Shown here one piece after another: positions 21,748-32,954 of a DNA stretch of 64,000 bases; positions within the stretch are counted from its first letter, which is position 1; each line of letters starts with the position of its first letter. Origin of the DNA: Mytilus trossulus (Eukaryota; Mollusca; Bivalvia; Mytilida; Mytilidae); the NCBI RefSeq assembly GCF_036588685.1, contig NC_086374.1, positions 93,261,059 to 93,325,058 on the forward strand. Reading direction: 5' to 3'. Position numbers and translations under genes: made by a program. Below the pieces are notes generated by a model. The model was not told the DNA's origin. It worked only from the letters and a program-made list of their open reading frames with translations, and searched no databases.

Positions 21748-22470
21748 TCGATAATTGAGGCAGAATATCCTCTAAAGTTCGCATCGGATAGTGCGGACGC
21801 TGAATTGGGTCTAGGCATACCCTTAGCTTACCATTAGGTTTTTCGACAACGACAAGGGAATTAACCCAAGGTGTGGGACCGTTTACTTTACAAATGATGT
21901 CTGCGTTCTCCATGCGATTTAATTCGGACTTTAAACGACCACGTAACGCTACAGGAACGCGCCGTGGGGGATGTACAACTGGGTGTACCTCAGAATTATT
22001 GTGTATTGTTGCTTTGCCTGAAACAAGACCGACACCTTTGAAAATATCTGAATATTCTTTTAACACTGACGACTTAGTCATTGGGTCAGAGTCAGAAGTA
22101 CACGTAGTTTCAGTGCTGTATACCAACTTTATCAATTCATATTCCAAGCAAGACTGCATGCCTAATATTGGTGGGGAATTAGTATCTAGACAGTAGAATT
22201 CTAATTTACTATTTACAGAACCATGTTCACAAGGGAGACATCAGACGCCAAGTGAGGGCAGGGCATTACCATTATAAGCAGTCAAGATACGAGGGGACTT
22301 TTTGAGAGTGCCATTGAATTTGAGACTTTCAAATATATGTTTAGGCAAAATATTTACTTGAGAACCTGTGTCAAGCTTAAAATTAAATGGTTTTGAACAA
22401 ACATTAATTGTAGCAAAAGCTTGATCTCTCTTTACCTTATTCTTATCATTAATGAAGGTATTATGTTCAT
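21748..22470 (-). pseudogene. Protease and N-terminal reverse transcriptase
   Basis: The frame carries FNFKLDTGSQVNILPKHIFE, the aspartic protease active site (Asp codon at 22370-22372). An in-frame TGA at 22241-22243 follows, then PPILGMQSCLEYELIKLV and RT start motifs HPPRRVPVALR, WVNSLVVVEKPNGKLRVCLD and PHYPMRTLEDILPQLS. It lies in a different frame from gag. The shift falls in a T8 run near 22484-22491. Confidence 0.88.
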
Positions 22471-22815
22471 TTATACAATCAATAAAAAAAACTCTTGGTC
22501 ACTGTCACTATCTGTGTCTAGCACTACTTCGTCTACCCTTTGTTTGGATCTGCATACTTGGGCAAAATGATTCCACTTTTGGCAACTGTTGCACTTCTTT
22601 CCCTTCGCCGGACATTCTTCGTGTTTGGAGTGTCTTCTCCCACAATTTTCACATCCTTGCTGTGAAGAATAACGATGGGGTTCGACTTTAACACGATCTT
22701 GGTTGACTGGACCCGTCCTAGTTCGGTCAGACGTCTTGTAGTTCTTTCTAGATGAGGCACTTTTATACTGCGAGTGTCTCGGAAGATTTAATTCGTGTAC
22801 GACTGTAGACGGTTC
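22471..22815 (-). pseudogene. Gag nucleocapsid region with zinc knuckles
   Basis: In the same frame as gag but after a TAA stop (22816-22818). It contains CENCGRRHSKHEEC and CNSCQKWNHFAQVC. The second is a canonical CX2CX4HX4C knuckle. Basic residues before the knuckles fit RNA binding. The frame ends at a TAA (22471-22473). Confidence 0.85.
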
Positions 22816-23355
22816 TTAATTTTTCATCTCCTTTAGTTGTTCTTGACTATACTCAAATGCCTGCGTGATCTGAATGGCTTTTTCCAATGTCAATGTGTCA
22901 CCTTCGTTTAAAAGTTTCTCCTTCACTTTAGGCGAACTTGTCCCAAAAATAAGACTGTCTCTGATCATCTCGTCAGTGTCCTTAAAATTACAGTCTTTAG
23001 CAATGAGCTGCAGTCGAGTAATAAACTGCTCAACAGTGTCACTACTTTGTGTTTCATGTCTAAATTTACACCTTGCAAGTAAAGAGTTCTGCTTTGGTTG
23101 AACATATGTAAGAAACTTGTCAAAATGGACAGACAGTTTCTTTGCATCGTCTTCACTTAATTGCCATGTGTTATAAATATCTCTTCCTTTTTCACCAACC
23201 CACAATAGTAGATAAGTAATGTTTACCTTCTCGTCTTTTTCGGCGAGCGGTCCATCGAGGATAAGTCCCACGTGTTGTTTGAATTTTTTCCATGTATCAA
23301 CTAGATTTGTTGAATCCCAGTTCATCTGAGGCTGTGGTACTCCGTTAAGATCCAT
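22816..23355 (-). CDS. Retrotransposon Gag (capsid part)
   Basis: A 179-residue frame starting MDLNGVPQPQMNW. Features are WKKFKQHVGLIL, YLLLWVGEKGRDIYNTW, and the helical stretch with CKFRHETQSSDTVEQFITRL and IRDSLIFGTSS. This is the usual gag pattern of this gypsy lineage. It starts 22 bp inside the 5' LTR boundary. It ends early at a stop before the zinc knuckles, so Gag is truncated. Confidence 0.85.
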   Translation of the reverse strand: MDLNGVPQPQMNWDSTNLVDTWKKFKQHVGLILDGPLAEKDEKVNITYLLLWVGEKGRDIYNTWQLSEDDAKKLSVHFDKFLTYVQPKQNSLLARCKFRHETQSSDTVEQFITRLQLIAKDCNFKDTDEMIRDSLIFGTSSPKVKEKLLNEGDTLTLEKAIQITQAFEYSQEQLKEMKN

Positions 23356-23357
23356 TT

Positions 23358-23377
23358 CCCGTAATTATCTGACACCA
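23358..23377 (-). other. Primer binding site, tRNA-Leu-like
   Basis: Directly inside the 5' LTR the minus strand reads TGGTGTCAGATAATTACGGG. The first ten bases are complementary to the 3' end (TCTGACACCA) known for several animal tRNA-Leu species. The rest does not match the tRNA I remember. Confidence 0.65.
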
Positions 23378-23561
23378 TGTAATATTCTCTGTATGGCGAT
23401 AATAAGAATGACAAAGAAAGCAGGTGTTCATTTGTATTCCACACGAATAATATATAAAATAATATATGGGGTTTACATAAATCATATCAGACTGATATCA
23501 AAGGGAAGTAACTCAACAAACGTAAATCAAAGTACGTAAAGTACTATAGAATAATGTTACA
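23378..23561 (-). repeat. LTR (5' LTR of the minus-strand element)
   Basis: A 184-bp LTR sharing nearly all bases with 18449-18643, followed by TSD GTCCT at 23562-23566. Confidence 0.92.
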
Positions 23562-23674
23562 GTCCTGCAATATAAAGATGATGTCTGGTTAGAAGGTTAG
23601 AGAAGTTTGGACTGTCCATGGAAACATATTGGATAAAGACAGATATTTTGCTTTGAAACAGACTCGAAGATATA

Positions 23675-23820
23675 AAATAGAAGATGTGGTTTGATTGCCA
23701 ATTAGACAACTATCCACAAAAGACCAAAATGACACAAACATTAACAACTATAGATTACCGTACGGCCTTCAACAATGAGCAAAGCCCATACCGCATAGTC
23801 AGAAAAATCAGTGTCTATAA
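23675..23820 (+). repeat. Short interspersed repeat, 'tgccaatgagacaac' family
   Basis: Contains 'gaagatgtggtttgattgcc', 'caactatccacaaaagacca', 'aatgacacaaacattaacaa' and 'cgtacggccttcaacaatga'. Confidence 0.8.
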
Positions 23821-24774
23821 TTTAAACGGGCTTACATGTGAAAGGCTTCCGTCATTGCAGTTACATCACTCTTACAAATATATAACAAAAGATAAAGACA
23901 AATGTACGCGAAACCTCGTGGTCACTGAATAGGATCATTAGATATCATATCGTTTTTGTTTTTATTATAGTACTAACAATAACCATTCAACGGCTGTTGT
24001 TTGTTGTGTTTTTTTTAATTAATTCAGATTAAATTATAAAAGTTGATAGAAAGAGATTTCTAAATCCGAAACCTATAATAAGTATTATTATTATATTTAA
24101 GTTAATTGAAACTGTGTTCTTTTTTCGATTTGTCTTGTTTTAACATGATACTTATTCATTTTTTCTGATTTCAGACTGCACAAAGTACAAATTTACTAAT
24201 AAGGAACACGTTAATAATTTTAACACCTTGTCGGACAAAATTCTATATCAAAGTTGGCTTGTCCAAAGTTGTGAGTATTAAAGAAGTTTTGTAGTGCAAA
24301 AAATAGGTTATTATATATCCTTTAATATAAATTCGTGCTAAAAAGTAACACACATAAAATAAGATTAAAAAAACAGGGAATATTTCATAGTCAAATAAGA
24401 TGCTTGAAATTTCAATGATCGTGGGAAAAAATTGTTGGATACTTGTTTATTTCTTAAAGCAATGTGGTATACTTTTAAAATCATAGAATTTGCTTTAATC
24501 TATGCAAAATGTAAGTATAAATACTAAATTGTCATATTTATTATTTTGCTTATATGAACGATTTTGATATTAGATATAGATAGGACACACGGTTCAAGCT
24601 TAATTTGACAAATGTTTCTCTTAGGTGAAATTAATCACACAAATTGTATTGCTTACATATGTTATATACTATTTAATTCTTTTCGGGCATATTGGTTTAT
24701 ATTGATAAGTATATAATGCCTGTAGAAATAAACGTCTATATTATACTTACCTGAGAAAGACTGGTATTAATATA
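23821..24774. other. AT-rich intergenic, no gene seen
   Basis: No frame of note and no recognised repeat core. Confidence 0.5.
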
Positions 24775-25025
24775 TATTGACCTGGTTCAACAGGAACACA
24801 CCTCATCTCACCTATGCTGTTTATGCCAGTCAGTATTTAAGACCAAGATACATTTTTCCATTTTTTATGGTCTATTGCTGTTTTTCTTGCTGTAGCCCAG
24901 ATGTTCCTTCCGAGTGTCATATTTTTTTCTGTCTCAACAGTCCATCTTCGGGTAGTCCTTTTTCCCTGTGGTTCAAATGGCATGCTACACCTAATGTAGT
25001 TTTCCGTAGGTGGCCTCTTGCATGA
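24775..25025 (-). pseudogene. Non-LTR retrotransposon C-terminal fragment
   Basis: The minus-strand frame reads GKRTTRRWTVETEKNM, then IWATARKTAIDHKKWKNV. This is the recognisable tail of many non-LTR elements (a GRP-x-TTW-RRT-x-E motif, then a segment of the type LA-x-DR-x-x-W). The first conserved positions are changed and there is no upstream RT, so it is a decayed 5'-truncated copy. Assignment to a clade is not possible. Confidence 0.55.
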
Positions 25026-25419
25026 AATAGTCCATTCTTTATCTAAAATACATTCTTGTTCAGTGACAGTTTAAACTGATCCCGGTCGAGCAGCTTTTCA
25101 GCACAGACCTAGTTAATTGATTGTGAATTTGTTCTCGTCCTATACTTAAAATAATTGCTACTGTAATAGTAAGCATAGCATAACGCAACAATGTATCACA
25201 TTTGGATTTCAGACTTACCATAGAACAACATTGCAACATTTTAAATGAGATCAGATATACGAGTATGTACGTTCTTACATGTACTTCTTTTACTGGTAAA
25301 AAGTCTCCAGTTGTCAAATCACAGAACAGACGTAGTCTTTATAACCATTTCTTTACAAGCAATTTTTATTAAAGTAATTGTTGTTTACTTAACTTCCAAT
25401 GACAAATAGGTAATGGATA

Positions 25420-26010
25420 GTATCGTCTGGCGTACTAAATTATAATCCTGGTACCTTAGATTACTATTTACACCACTGGGTCGATGCCTCTGCTGGTGGA
25501 CGTTTCGTCCTCGAGGATATCACCAGTCCAGTAGTCAACACTTCTGTGTTAACATTCGTATCAATAATGTAGTCATTTTTATATTTCCTGTTTACAAAAC
25601 TTTGAATTGTTCAAAAAACTAAGGATTTTCTCATCCCAGGAATAGATTACCTTAGCCGTATTTGGCACAACTTTTTGGAATTTTGGATCCTCAATGCTCT
25701 TTAACTTTGTTCTTGTTTGGCGCTACAAATATTTTGATATGAGCGTCACTGAAGAGTCTTGTGTAAATTAATAAACTCATCATAGATACCAGAACTAATT
25801 TTTTTTATATACGCCAGACGCGCGTTTCGTCTACAAAAGACTCAGTGACGTTCGAATTCAAAAAAGTTAAAAAGGCCAAATAAAGTTGATAAGAATTGAG
25901 GAACAGAATTCCTAAAACTTTTGCCAAATCCAGCTGAGGTAGAAAAGCCTTTGTGTTTCAAAAATTTAACGCGAGTCTAGCATACTAAATTATAATCCTG
26001 GTACCTTTGA
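25420..26010 (+). repeat. Cluster of 'cgcgcgtctggcg' family units
   Basis: Includes 'ctggtaccttagattact', 'gggtcgatgcctctgctggt', 'ggacgtttcgtcctcgagg', 'cagtagtcaacacttctgtg' and 'ttggcacaactttttggaat'. An inverted unit with 'gccagacgcgcgtttcgtct' follows at 25804-25920. Confidence 0.7.
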
Positions 26011-26394
26011 CTATTAACAAAGAAGACAAATTTTAGAATTTTATAAAACAGTTGATAAGCAATTTATATCAAACTATTAATATAATCTCTGCAAATGAAA
26101 GATTCAAAGAACGTTTTTTTGCTTATGATCATTATAATAGTCTTCTTACATGCAAACAACTTTTACTCTTCCATGACATAAGCTGCACGTGTAATTCTTG
26201 AGAGAGAAAAATACCAGATCTTCATAATCATCATACTGTTTTTTGAGTTGAAAAACTATGCAAAGTTTTCAATATATTAAACGATACAGTATATGGAAAT
26301 AAAAAACCTTTTAAGTTTGTGGTTATGTGAACATTTTGTTCTTCTTCTAAAATATACAAGATTAAAATATTTGAAGAAAACTTGTGAATTCTTC

Positions 26395-26935
26395 GTCTTA
26401 AATGTGACATTTTCTTATCCCAGGAATAGATTGCCTAAGCCGAATTTGGCACAACTTTTTTGGAATTTAAGACCCTCAATGCTCTTCAACTTCGAACTTG
26501 TTTGGCTTTATACATATTTTGAAATGAGCGTCATTGAAGAGTCTTGTGTCTGGCGTACTAAACTATAATCCTGGTACCTTTGATAAATATTAACACCACT
26601 GGTGGACGTTTCGTCCCCGAGGGCATCACTAGCCCAGTAGTCAGCACTTCGATGTTGACATAAATATCGATTATGCGGTCATTTTTATAAATTTCCTGTT
26701 TACAAAACTTTGAAATTTTCGAAAACTAAGGATTTTCTTATCCTAGGAATAGATTACCTTAGCCGTATTTGGCACATCTTTTTGGGGAATTGTTTACCCT
26801 TAATGCTCTTCAACTCCGTACTTGTTTGGCTTTATACATATTTTGAAATGAGCCTCACTGAAGAGTCGTATGTAGACATAACGAGCTAGACGCGTACTAA
26901 ATTATAATCCTGGTACCTTTAATAACTATTTAGTT
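26395..26935 (+). repeat. Further 'cgcgcgtctggcg' family units
   Basis: Two consecutive partial units repeat 'cttatcccaggaatagattg', 'gcacaacttttttggaattt', 'tggacgtttcgtccccgagg' and 'cccagtagtcagcacttcg'. The open frame at 26293-26568 runs into this repeat and is not a gene. Confidence 0.7.
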
Positions 26936-26939
26936 AAAA

Positions 26940-28685
26940 ACAGATATTTTAGAAAATGAAAGTATTCTCTCAGAATGACTTTGACAATTATATTGTCTAT
27001 TAGGGTGGCTATTTTACCAGAAACTTAAAATTCCCAACAGCTTCAGCGAGTGTGACCTCAAACTTGTTTTTCTTATATCTTTTAGAAACACCAGTCGATG
27101 GTACAATGCTCCGAGTGCTACATTTTGAAGGATAAGAGAAATATGCATACAACTTTCGAGGAAAATTTGTGTTTAGTTTCGCCCCTAGAACTTTTCGTTC
27201 CGATTTGTGATGATCAATCAACGTAATTAGGAAGTTAAGTTGTTTATGATCAATTAACATATTGATTAATTGATATGTCACGCGCTCGGAGTAGTCTGTA
27301 CTAACGGGTAGAAGGAAATGTTATTTCAAATATTGACAGTACATATCGCCTTTACGTATAATTATGTACCCTTACACTGTAGCTAGTATTAGTGTGTTAA
27401 TTGGTTTAGAAGTTGTTATATGTAATTGGTTTTGGTTACCTAACCTGGGTTAATTGTGTTGTAAAAAATGTTTATACAAAAATAAGGATGTATCATACCA
27501 TGAAAGTATTCCATGATCATACAATTCTGTCACAGCGTTATTGTATCAAGAACGTCACCTACTGTTAGCGAATTATCGTAATGTTTTAGATAACTCATCA
27601 AATATTAAACAAAGATGTGGTATGATTGCCAAAAAAGTTTGTAAATAGTTTTTCAAAATTGTTAAGATGCAAACTTAAAGTTATTTAATGGAAATTAGAA
27701 TACTTCTGCTACATCAATATTGACTGTTTTTGACAATACAATGCACATATATCGGGTACTAGCATCATTAAAGATCGTGCTTAATTACTGAAATCTTCAC
27801 AATTTAAGCATTTTAGTTAAATTTTAGATGGTTTCCGTTTTAAATGAAAGTTCCCGCATTTGTGGTCATTTTTCATATTGAAATGTAAGTTATTTTATGA
27901 TAATACATAACATATAAAAAAAATTGAGGATGAATATGGATGCGGTCACTTTCATCTTTGACAAAAACCATCTGAAAAGTGGCATTTTTTGGCATATTTG
28001 ATAGATTTTTCAAATTTAAGCTTGAATCGTAGTGTTCTTAATGACTAAATCAGTTAAAGTCCTTCACAATAAACTAATTAAAATAACTGAAATAGACACT
28101 TTAAAAGTGTTTAGAAAGTGTCCAAAATTTTTCGTCAGATGAACCTGAAAGAGGCCAAAATAGGCCCTAACCGGACCTACTCCTTTCAGCAACAGACACT
28201 CTAGAATGGTAGTAGCTGTTTCTTAAAAAAATAATACACTCGACATTTGGTTGTGAAGGATCCTAATCACAATAATTTGTCAAACGCGTTCATATTTCTT
28301 TTTGTGAAGGTATGCAATAGTATTGATCTTCCACAAATCGGGGTTTATATATGCTGGCATCAAGTTAACTTATTCCCGCTCTTTATATGCTTGAAAAATT
28401 ACAAGTTCGGGATTAAGAAAACATTTCCCCATTCAACCACCTGAAAGAAAACATTTAAATACATTGCATTACTTAACTAAATATAATAATTATATTGAAA
28501 TTACACAAGTAAGTAGATTTGATAAACTACCAGTCACTCGGACAAACTATACAAAATACATGTATTAGCATATTTGTCAACACTCTATTTGATATTCTGC
28601 CCCAAGTAGTTTAATTACTCATATAAAAATAATGTATAGCACCATCAGTGGTGTTGGTATCAGTTTATATGTTTTATACAATTGA
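26940..28685. other. Intergenic, no gene recognised
   Basis: Holds a 90-codon minus-strand frame (27009-27281) and a 65-codon plus frame (28247-28444). Neither shows a domain I know. A short 'gatgtggtatgattgcc' repeat fragment lies at 27614. Confidence 0.4.
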
Positions 28686-28689
28686 AACA

Positions 28690-29475
28690 TGTAAAAATTA
28701 AAATCACAAAAATACTGAACTCCGATGAAAATTCAAAAAGGAAAGTCCCTTATCGAATGGCAAAATCAAAAGCTTAAACTCATCAAACGAATGGAAAACA
28801 ACTGTCCTATTCCTAACTTAGTACAGTCATTTTCTCGTTTAGAAAAAAGTGGATTAAACCCGGTTTAAAAGCTAATTAAACCTTGTAACATGGCAAAATG
28901 TCAAAAATAGGACTGCAGCAGTCAACACTGTGTTATAATCTTAATCACTATAAAAACAAACAAATATGTAACAAAGAAGCACAAAATGGCATATAGACCG
29001 AAATATTAGCAAAAATTAAAGGCAAGAAAACACAAATTTACAATAGTACAATAACACAACGACGAGATGCATAAGTACAAAGCCACGCATATATATGTAT
29101 AAAAGAAACATAGAGGGCATATATAGACAAAGCGCATTACCAAATATGAAAGATAAGAACACAACAATGCTTTACAATAGCATATATTAACGGGATGTAT
29201 AAGTACAGAGCCACGTCATATGTATCAAAGACAAACCACATAGACAAAGCCAAAAGGAAAGACATGAATACGATACTTATCATAGAACAATGACGGAATA
29301 TACAAGTATCTAGCCACGTTAAATGGAAATCAATAAAAACAGACTAAACAATAACAGAAATATTCATGAAGACAAATTAAAGAATAGTAAAACATGTTAT
29401 TTAGATGATAAATAATGTCAGTACCCATTATCTGTACTTCAAGACCATTGTGTATTACTTGTGAAGGGATATTTA
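28690..29475 (-). repeat. Probable 3' non-coding tail of a Penelope-like element
   Basis: Lies directly 3' (on the minus strand) of an RT fragment and is A-rich on the plus strand. It contains internal near-repeats of the type 'gcataagtacaaagccacg', at 29068 and again at 29200 and 29300. The 'gtggattaaacccggttt' segment at 28850 recurs in altered form at 55723. Confidence 0.45.
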
Positions 29476-29690
29476 TCAACAAGGTCTTGGTATCTTACGA
29501 TGAACCTTTTTAGAAAAATGACGAGACGTTTTTTTTACACACACCTGGTTCATCAACATTCTGCTCAGACAATGGTGACGGTTTACAAAGTCTGCGTAGG
29601 AGCTACAAGCTCTTGAATACCGAATATGTCTAAATTCATAATTTACAAAACCTTGCAGCTTTCGATGCATTCATTACGTCTATTTAATGA
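29476..29690 (-). pseudogene. Reverse transcriptase fragment, Penelope-like (C-terminal)
   Basis: Encodes HIRYSRACSSYADFVNRHHC followed by LSRMLMNQ, which I recognise as the segment downstream of the RT core in elements with an MGTNCAP motif. It lacks the core itself and ends soon after. Confidence 0.6.
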
Positions 29691-29832
29691 TTACTCAATT
29701 CATGCGGATTAACAAAAACTACTGAGATTCACAATACCTAGAATGTTATGCTGTCGGAGGCCATAGACGAAAAATAAATACCAATACATATTGCCGGAAA
29801 ATTAAGCAAACAAGTAAACAGTACATTGAACT

Positions 29833-31128
29833 AAAGGCTCTAAAGAGCCTGTGTCGCTCACCTTGGTCTATGTGAATATTAAACAAAGGAAACAGATGGA
29901 TTCAAGACAGAATTTGGGTTTGGTGATGGTGATGTGTTTGTAGATCTTACTTTACTGAACATTCATGCTGCTTTCAATTATCTCTATCTATAATGAACCT
30001 GGCCCAGTAGTTACAGTGGAAAATGTAAGTAAAATTTTACTTAAATTTTTGAATAATGACTATATAAATGGCAATAACTCCTTAGGGGGTGAATTGACCA
30101 TTTTGATCATGTTGACTTCTTTTTAGGTCTTACTTTGCTGTACATTATTGCTATCTGCAGTTTATCTCTATCTACAATAATATTCAAAATAATGACCAAA
30201 AACAGCAAAATGTCCTTTAAATTACCAATTCAGGGGCAGCAACCCAACAAAGGGTTGTCCGATTGGTCTGTTAATTTCAGGGCAGATAGATCTTGACCGT
30301 ATCAACAATTTTACACCATGTCAGATTTGCTCTTAATGCTTTGGTTTTTGAGTTATAACCCAAAAACTGCATTTTACCCCTAGGTTCTATTTTTAGCCGT
30401 CGCGGCCATCTTGGTTTGTAGGCCATTTCACCGGGCGCAATTTTTAAACTAGATACCCCAAAGATGATTGTGGCCAAGTTTGGATTAATTTGACCCATTT
30501 GTTTCAGAGAAGAAGATTTTTGTAAAAGATTACTAAGATTTACAAAACATGGTTAAAAATTGACTATAAAGGGCAATAACTCCTAAAGAGGTCAACTGAC
30601 CATTTCGTTCATGTTGATTTATTTGTAAATCTTACTTTGCTGAACATTATTGCTGTTTACAGTTTATCTATATCTATAATAATGTTCAGGATAATAACCA
30701 AAAACAACAAAATTTCCTTAAAAATTACCAATTCAGGGGCAGCAACCTAACAACAGGTTGTCCGATTCATCTGAAAATTTCAGGGCAGAACGATCTTGAC
30801 CTGATAAACAATTTTAACCCCATGTCAGATTTGCTCTAAATGCTTTGGTTTTTGAGGTATAAGCCAAAAAACTGCATTTTATCCCTCTTTTCTATTTTTA
30901 GATGTAGCGGCCATCTTGGTTAGTTGGCCGGGTCAACGGACACATTTTTTAAACTAGATACCCCAATGATGATTGTGAATTTGGTTTAATTTGGCCCAGT
31001 AGTTTCAGAGGAGAAGATTTTTGTAAAAGTTAACGACGCAGGACGACGACGGACGCAGGACGACGACGGACGCCGGACGCAAAGTGATGGGAAAAGCTCA
31101 CTTGGTCCATTGGGCCAGGTGAGCTAAA
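29833..31128. mobile_element. Large dispersed element with 'gctcacctgg' inverted ends
   Basis: The left end ('agcctgtgtcgctcaccttgg') and right end ('gggccaggtgagctaaaa') are inverted relatives. Inside, a block of about 480 bp occurs twice head to tail (near 30060-30530 and 30555-31030). Both copies have 'ggcaataactcct', 'aattcaggggcagcaacc', 'aggttgtccgatt' or similar, and 'actagataccccaa'. A 'gacgacgacggacgc' microsatellite precedes the right end. Confidence 0.65.
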
Positions 31129-31299
31129 AAGGAGCTTAAAGTTGAGCAAGAATTGAAATGTTTCCAATATTGACAATTTAGAAAATCAATTATATTTTAA
31201 AAACTTATCATATCACTTATTCAAACAAATGAGGCTTAAATTGAGTTCAAGATATTTTAATTATAAAATATTAAGTAGCCGAATCACCGATATGGATAG

Positions 31300-31625
31300 A
31301 ATTATCAGAAACGCCACCAATATGGCGACATAGCAGTGTTATTGTCTGTCTACGAGTAGTGCACCATTCGATGTGGTCATCACGTGTACGCCTATAAGCA
31401 AGCAACTTGCAAAGGAAATAGTACTCTTAGCAAAACAACCGTATCATATTTAATGAAATGTGAATTATTATCAAAACATTCCTGATCATTTTTCAAGAAT
31501 TTGGATTCATTAGCCGGTGTTTGTTGAGATGAAGACATAATGTCAAGTTTCCGTCGTCACGTCAAGCTGTTAGTTTTACACACGTCGTTCTTATAATGGT
31601 TTTGGTAGGTATTTTTTTCCCTCTG
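31300..31625 (+). other. Exon-like block, copy 1
   Basis: Paired with 34880-35195. Similarity rises sharply toward the right. About 95 bp, from 'tcaagaatttggattcatta' to 'cgtcacgtcaagctgttag', are identical in both copies. An ATG at about 31541 reads MSSFRRHVKLLVLHTSFL then stops. Both copies retain an AG|GTAT donor-like site just after. It may be a duplicated first exon and promoter. Coding status is uncertain. Confidence 0.4.
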
Positions 31626-32464
31626 ACATAGGACTAATACATATTAGTGTAATAGTCCCAGATCTAACACTCAATACTTTAAATTTTTCATTTTAAATTT
31701 TTTATGCATATTCTTAGAAAATGATATATTAGGTTTTTTTTTCCAATCTTTAAATTGAGTTATAGTATATATGTTACTTTCATTTTTTTATATATAAAAC
31801 TGTGTTATAGCTAAGATTAAGGTGTTTTCTTGGTGTTGCTCTGGCAGTCGTGGACATGTTTCTTTTATTTTTAATATAAAATTGTATTGGTAATTAATTA
31901 CATGTAAAAAAAAGAGTACTTGTCACTATCATAAGACGAAATATTTTTTTCTCCCCGAATATTGTTTCAGCTTATCATATATATCCTAGCTTATCTATAT
32001 ACATATAGAGACATACCAATCTAATCAAACAGTTTATTCGATTCTGTCGCAATTATCGCTTTAGCGAAAATTTCTGTCAAATTAAGCATGAAATGTGTAG
32101 GAAATCGTAACTGTGAATCAAAATTGTTCAGAGTACCTAACACACTTAATGTGATATCTTAGTACTTATATGTACATATATATAATATATCAAACAGTTT
32201 CAAAAATTTACATTTTCGCTTGAAGATAATAGAAACTTTCCCACGATACATATAAACCTATTCAATATGTTATTTGTGAAAATGTATGTTAATTAATTCC
32301 TCATAAATTAGAAACAAAAGTACCTTACCGATGTTCAAATCCAATAAATTTATACAAAGCACGATAAAAAATGAATGAAAACACCAAATGGTTCTTAGCA
32401 TGAGCGTCGACATGGTAACCATCTACTGCAATGCATGCATTTTTCTATGTTTTGATGTTACACT
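31626..32464. other. AT-rich intergenic, no gene seen
   Basis: No recognisable frame or repeat core. An imperfect palindrome 'ggactaatacatattagtgt' with 'aatagtccc' lies near 31630. Confidence 0.4.
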
Positions 32465-32625
32465 TTTGTTTCATGTAAGGGTGAAGGTTGGTACCTATCA
32501 AAACGTTTAACCCCGCTGCCTTTTGTACATGTTCCAAGTCATTTGACCTATAATGGTTTACAAATGGTGACTTGGATGGAGAGTTGTCTCATTGGCACTC
32601 ATACAACATCTTCTTATATCTATGA
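32465..32625 (-). repeat. Short interspersed repeat, 'tgccaatgagacaac' family
   Basis: Contains the inverse core 'gagttgtctcattggcactc' plus 'cgtttaaccccgctgcc' and 'ttgacctataatggttta', as in the copy at 56585-56745. Confidence 0.7.
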
Positions 32626-32734
32626 CCAATAACACTCGATCAAACTGTTACAAGCGCGAATAAGACAATAAAAAATTAACAGTTAATAAAAGGTAGTTTT
32701 TCATATGTTTATGTTATTACAAAGAGACACTTTA

Positions 32735-32785
32735 CAATACAGCTTTATTAAATCGATCATTGATCGATTTAATAAAGCTGTATTG
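32735..32785. repeat. Perfect hairpin, 25-bp arms
   Basis: 32735-32759 is exactly complementary to 32761-32785 with a single-base loop. The left arm includes the monomer of the satellite that follows. Confidence 0.9.
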
Positions 32786-32798
32786 ATTCATTAAGTCA

Positions 32799-32954
32799 GC
32801 TTTATTTAATTGATCATTGAGTCAGCTTTATTAAATCGATCATTGAGTCAGCTTTATTAAATCGATCATTGAGTCAGCTTTATTAAATCGATCATTGAGT
32901 CAGCTTTATTAAATCGATCATTGAGTCAGCTTTATTAAATCGATCATTGAGTCA
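32799..32954. repeat. 26-bp tandem repeat, six units
   Basis: Unit 'gctttattaaatcgatcatt' + 'gagtca'. Five units are identical. The first differs by a few bases. Confidence 0.92.

Larger units (their letters stand above)
18449..23561 (-). mobile_element. Ty3/gypsy-type LTR retrotransposon, defective
   Basis: A 5.1-kb element bounded by LTRs starting TG and ending CA, with the TSD GTCCT. The order on the minus strand is gag, zinc knuckles, protease, reverse transcriptase, RNase H and integrase, which is the Ty3/gypsy order. The pattern of two Cys/His knuckles (one canonical CX2CX4HX4C) and the protease LDTGSQVN recall K02A2.6-like elements. Breaks: an in-frame stop after gag, a frameshift at a T run before protease, a stop in protease, a 44-bp tandem duplication in RT, loss of the RNase H/integrase linker with the integrase zinc domain, and a repeat inserted in the integrase C-terminus. 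It cannot make a full polyprotein. Confidence 0.93.

Noticed and set aside
26293..26568. 91-codon frame
   Set aside because: Its second half is the 'cgcgcgtctggcg' dispersed repeat.
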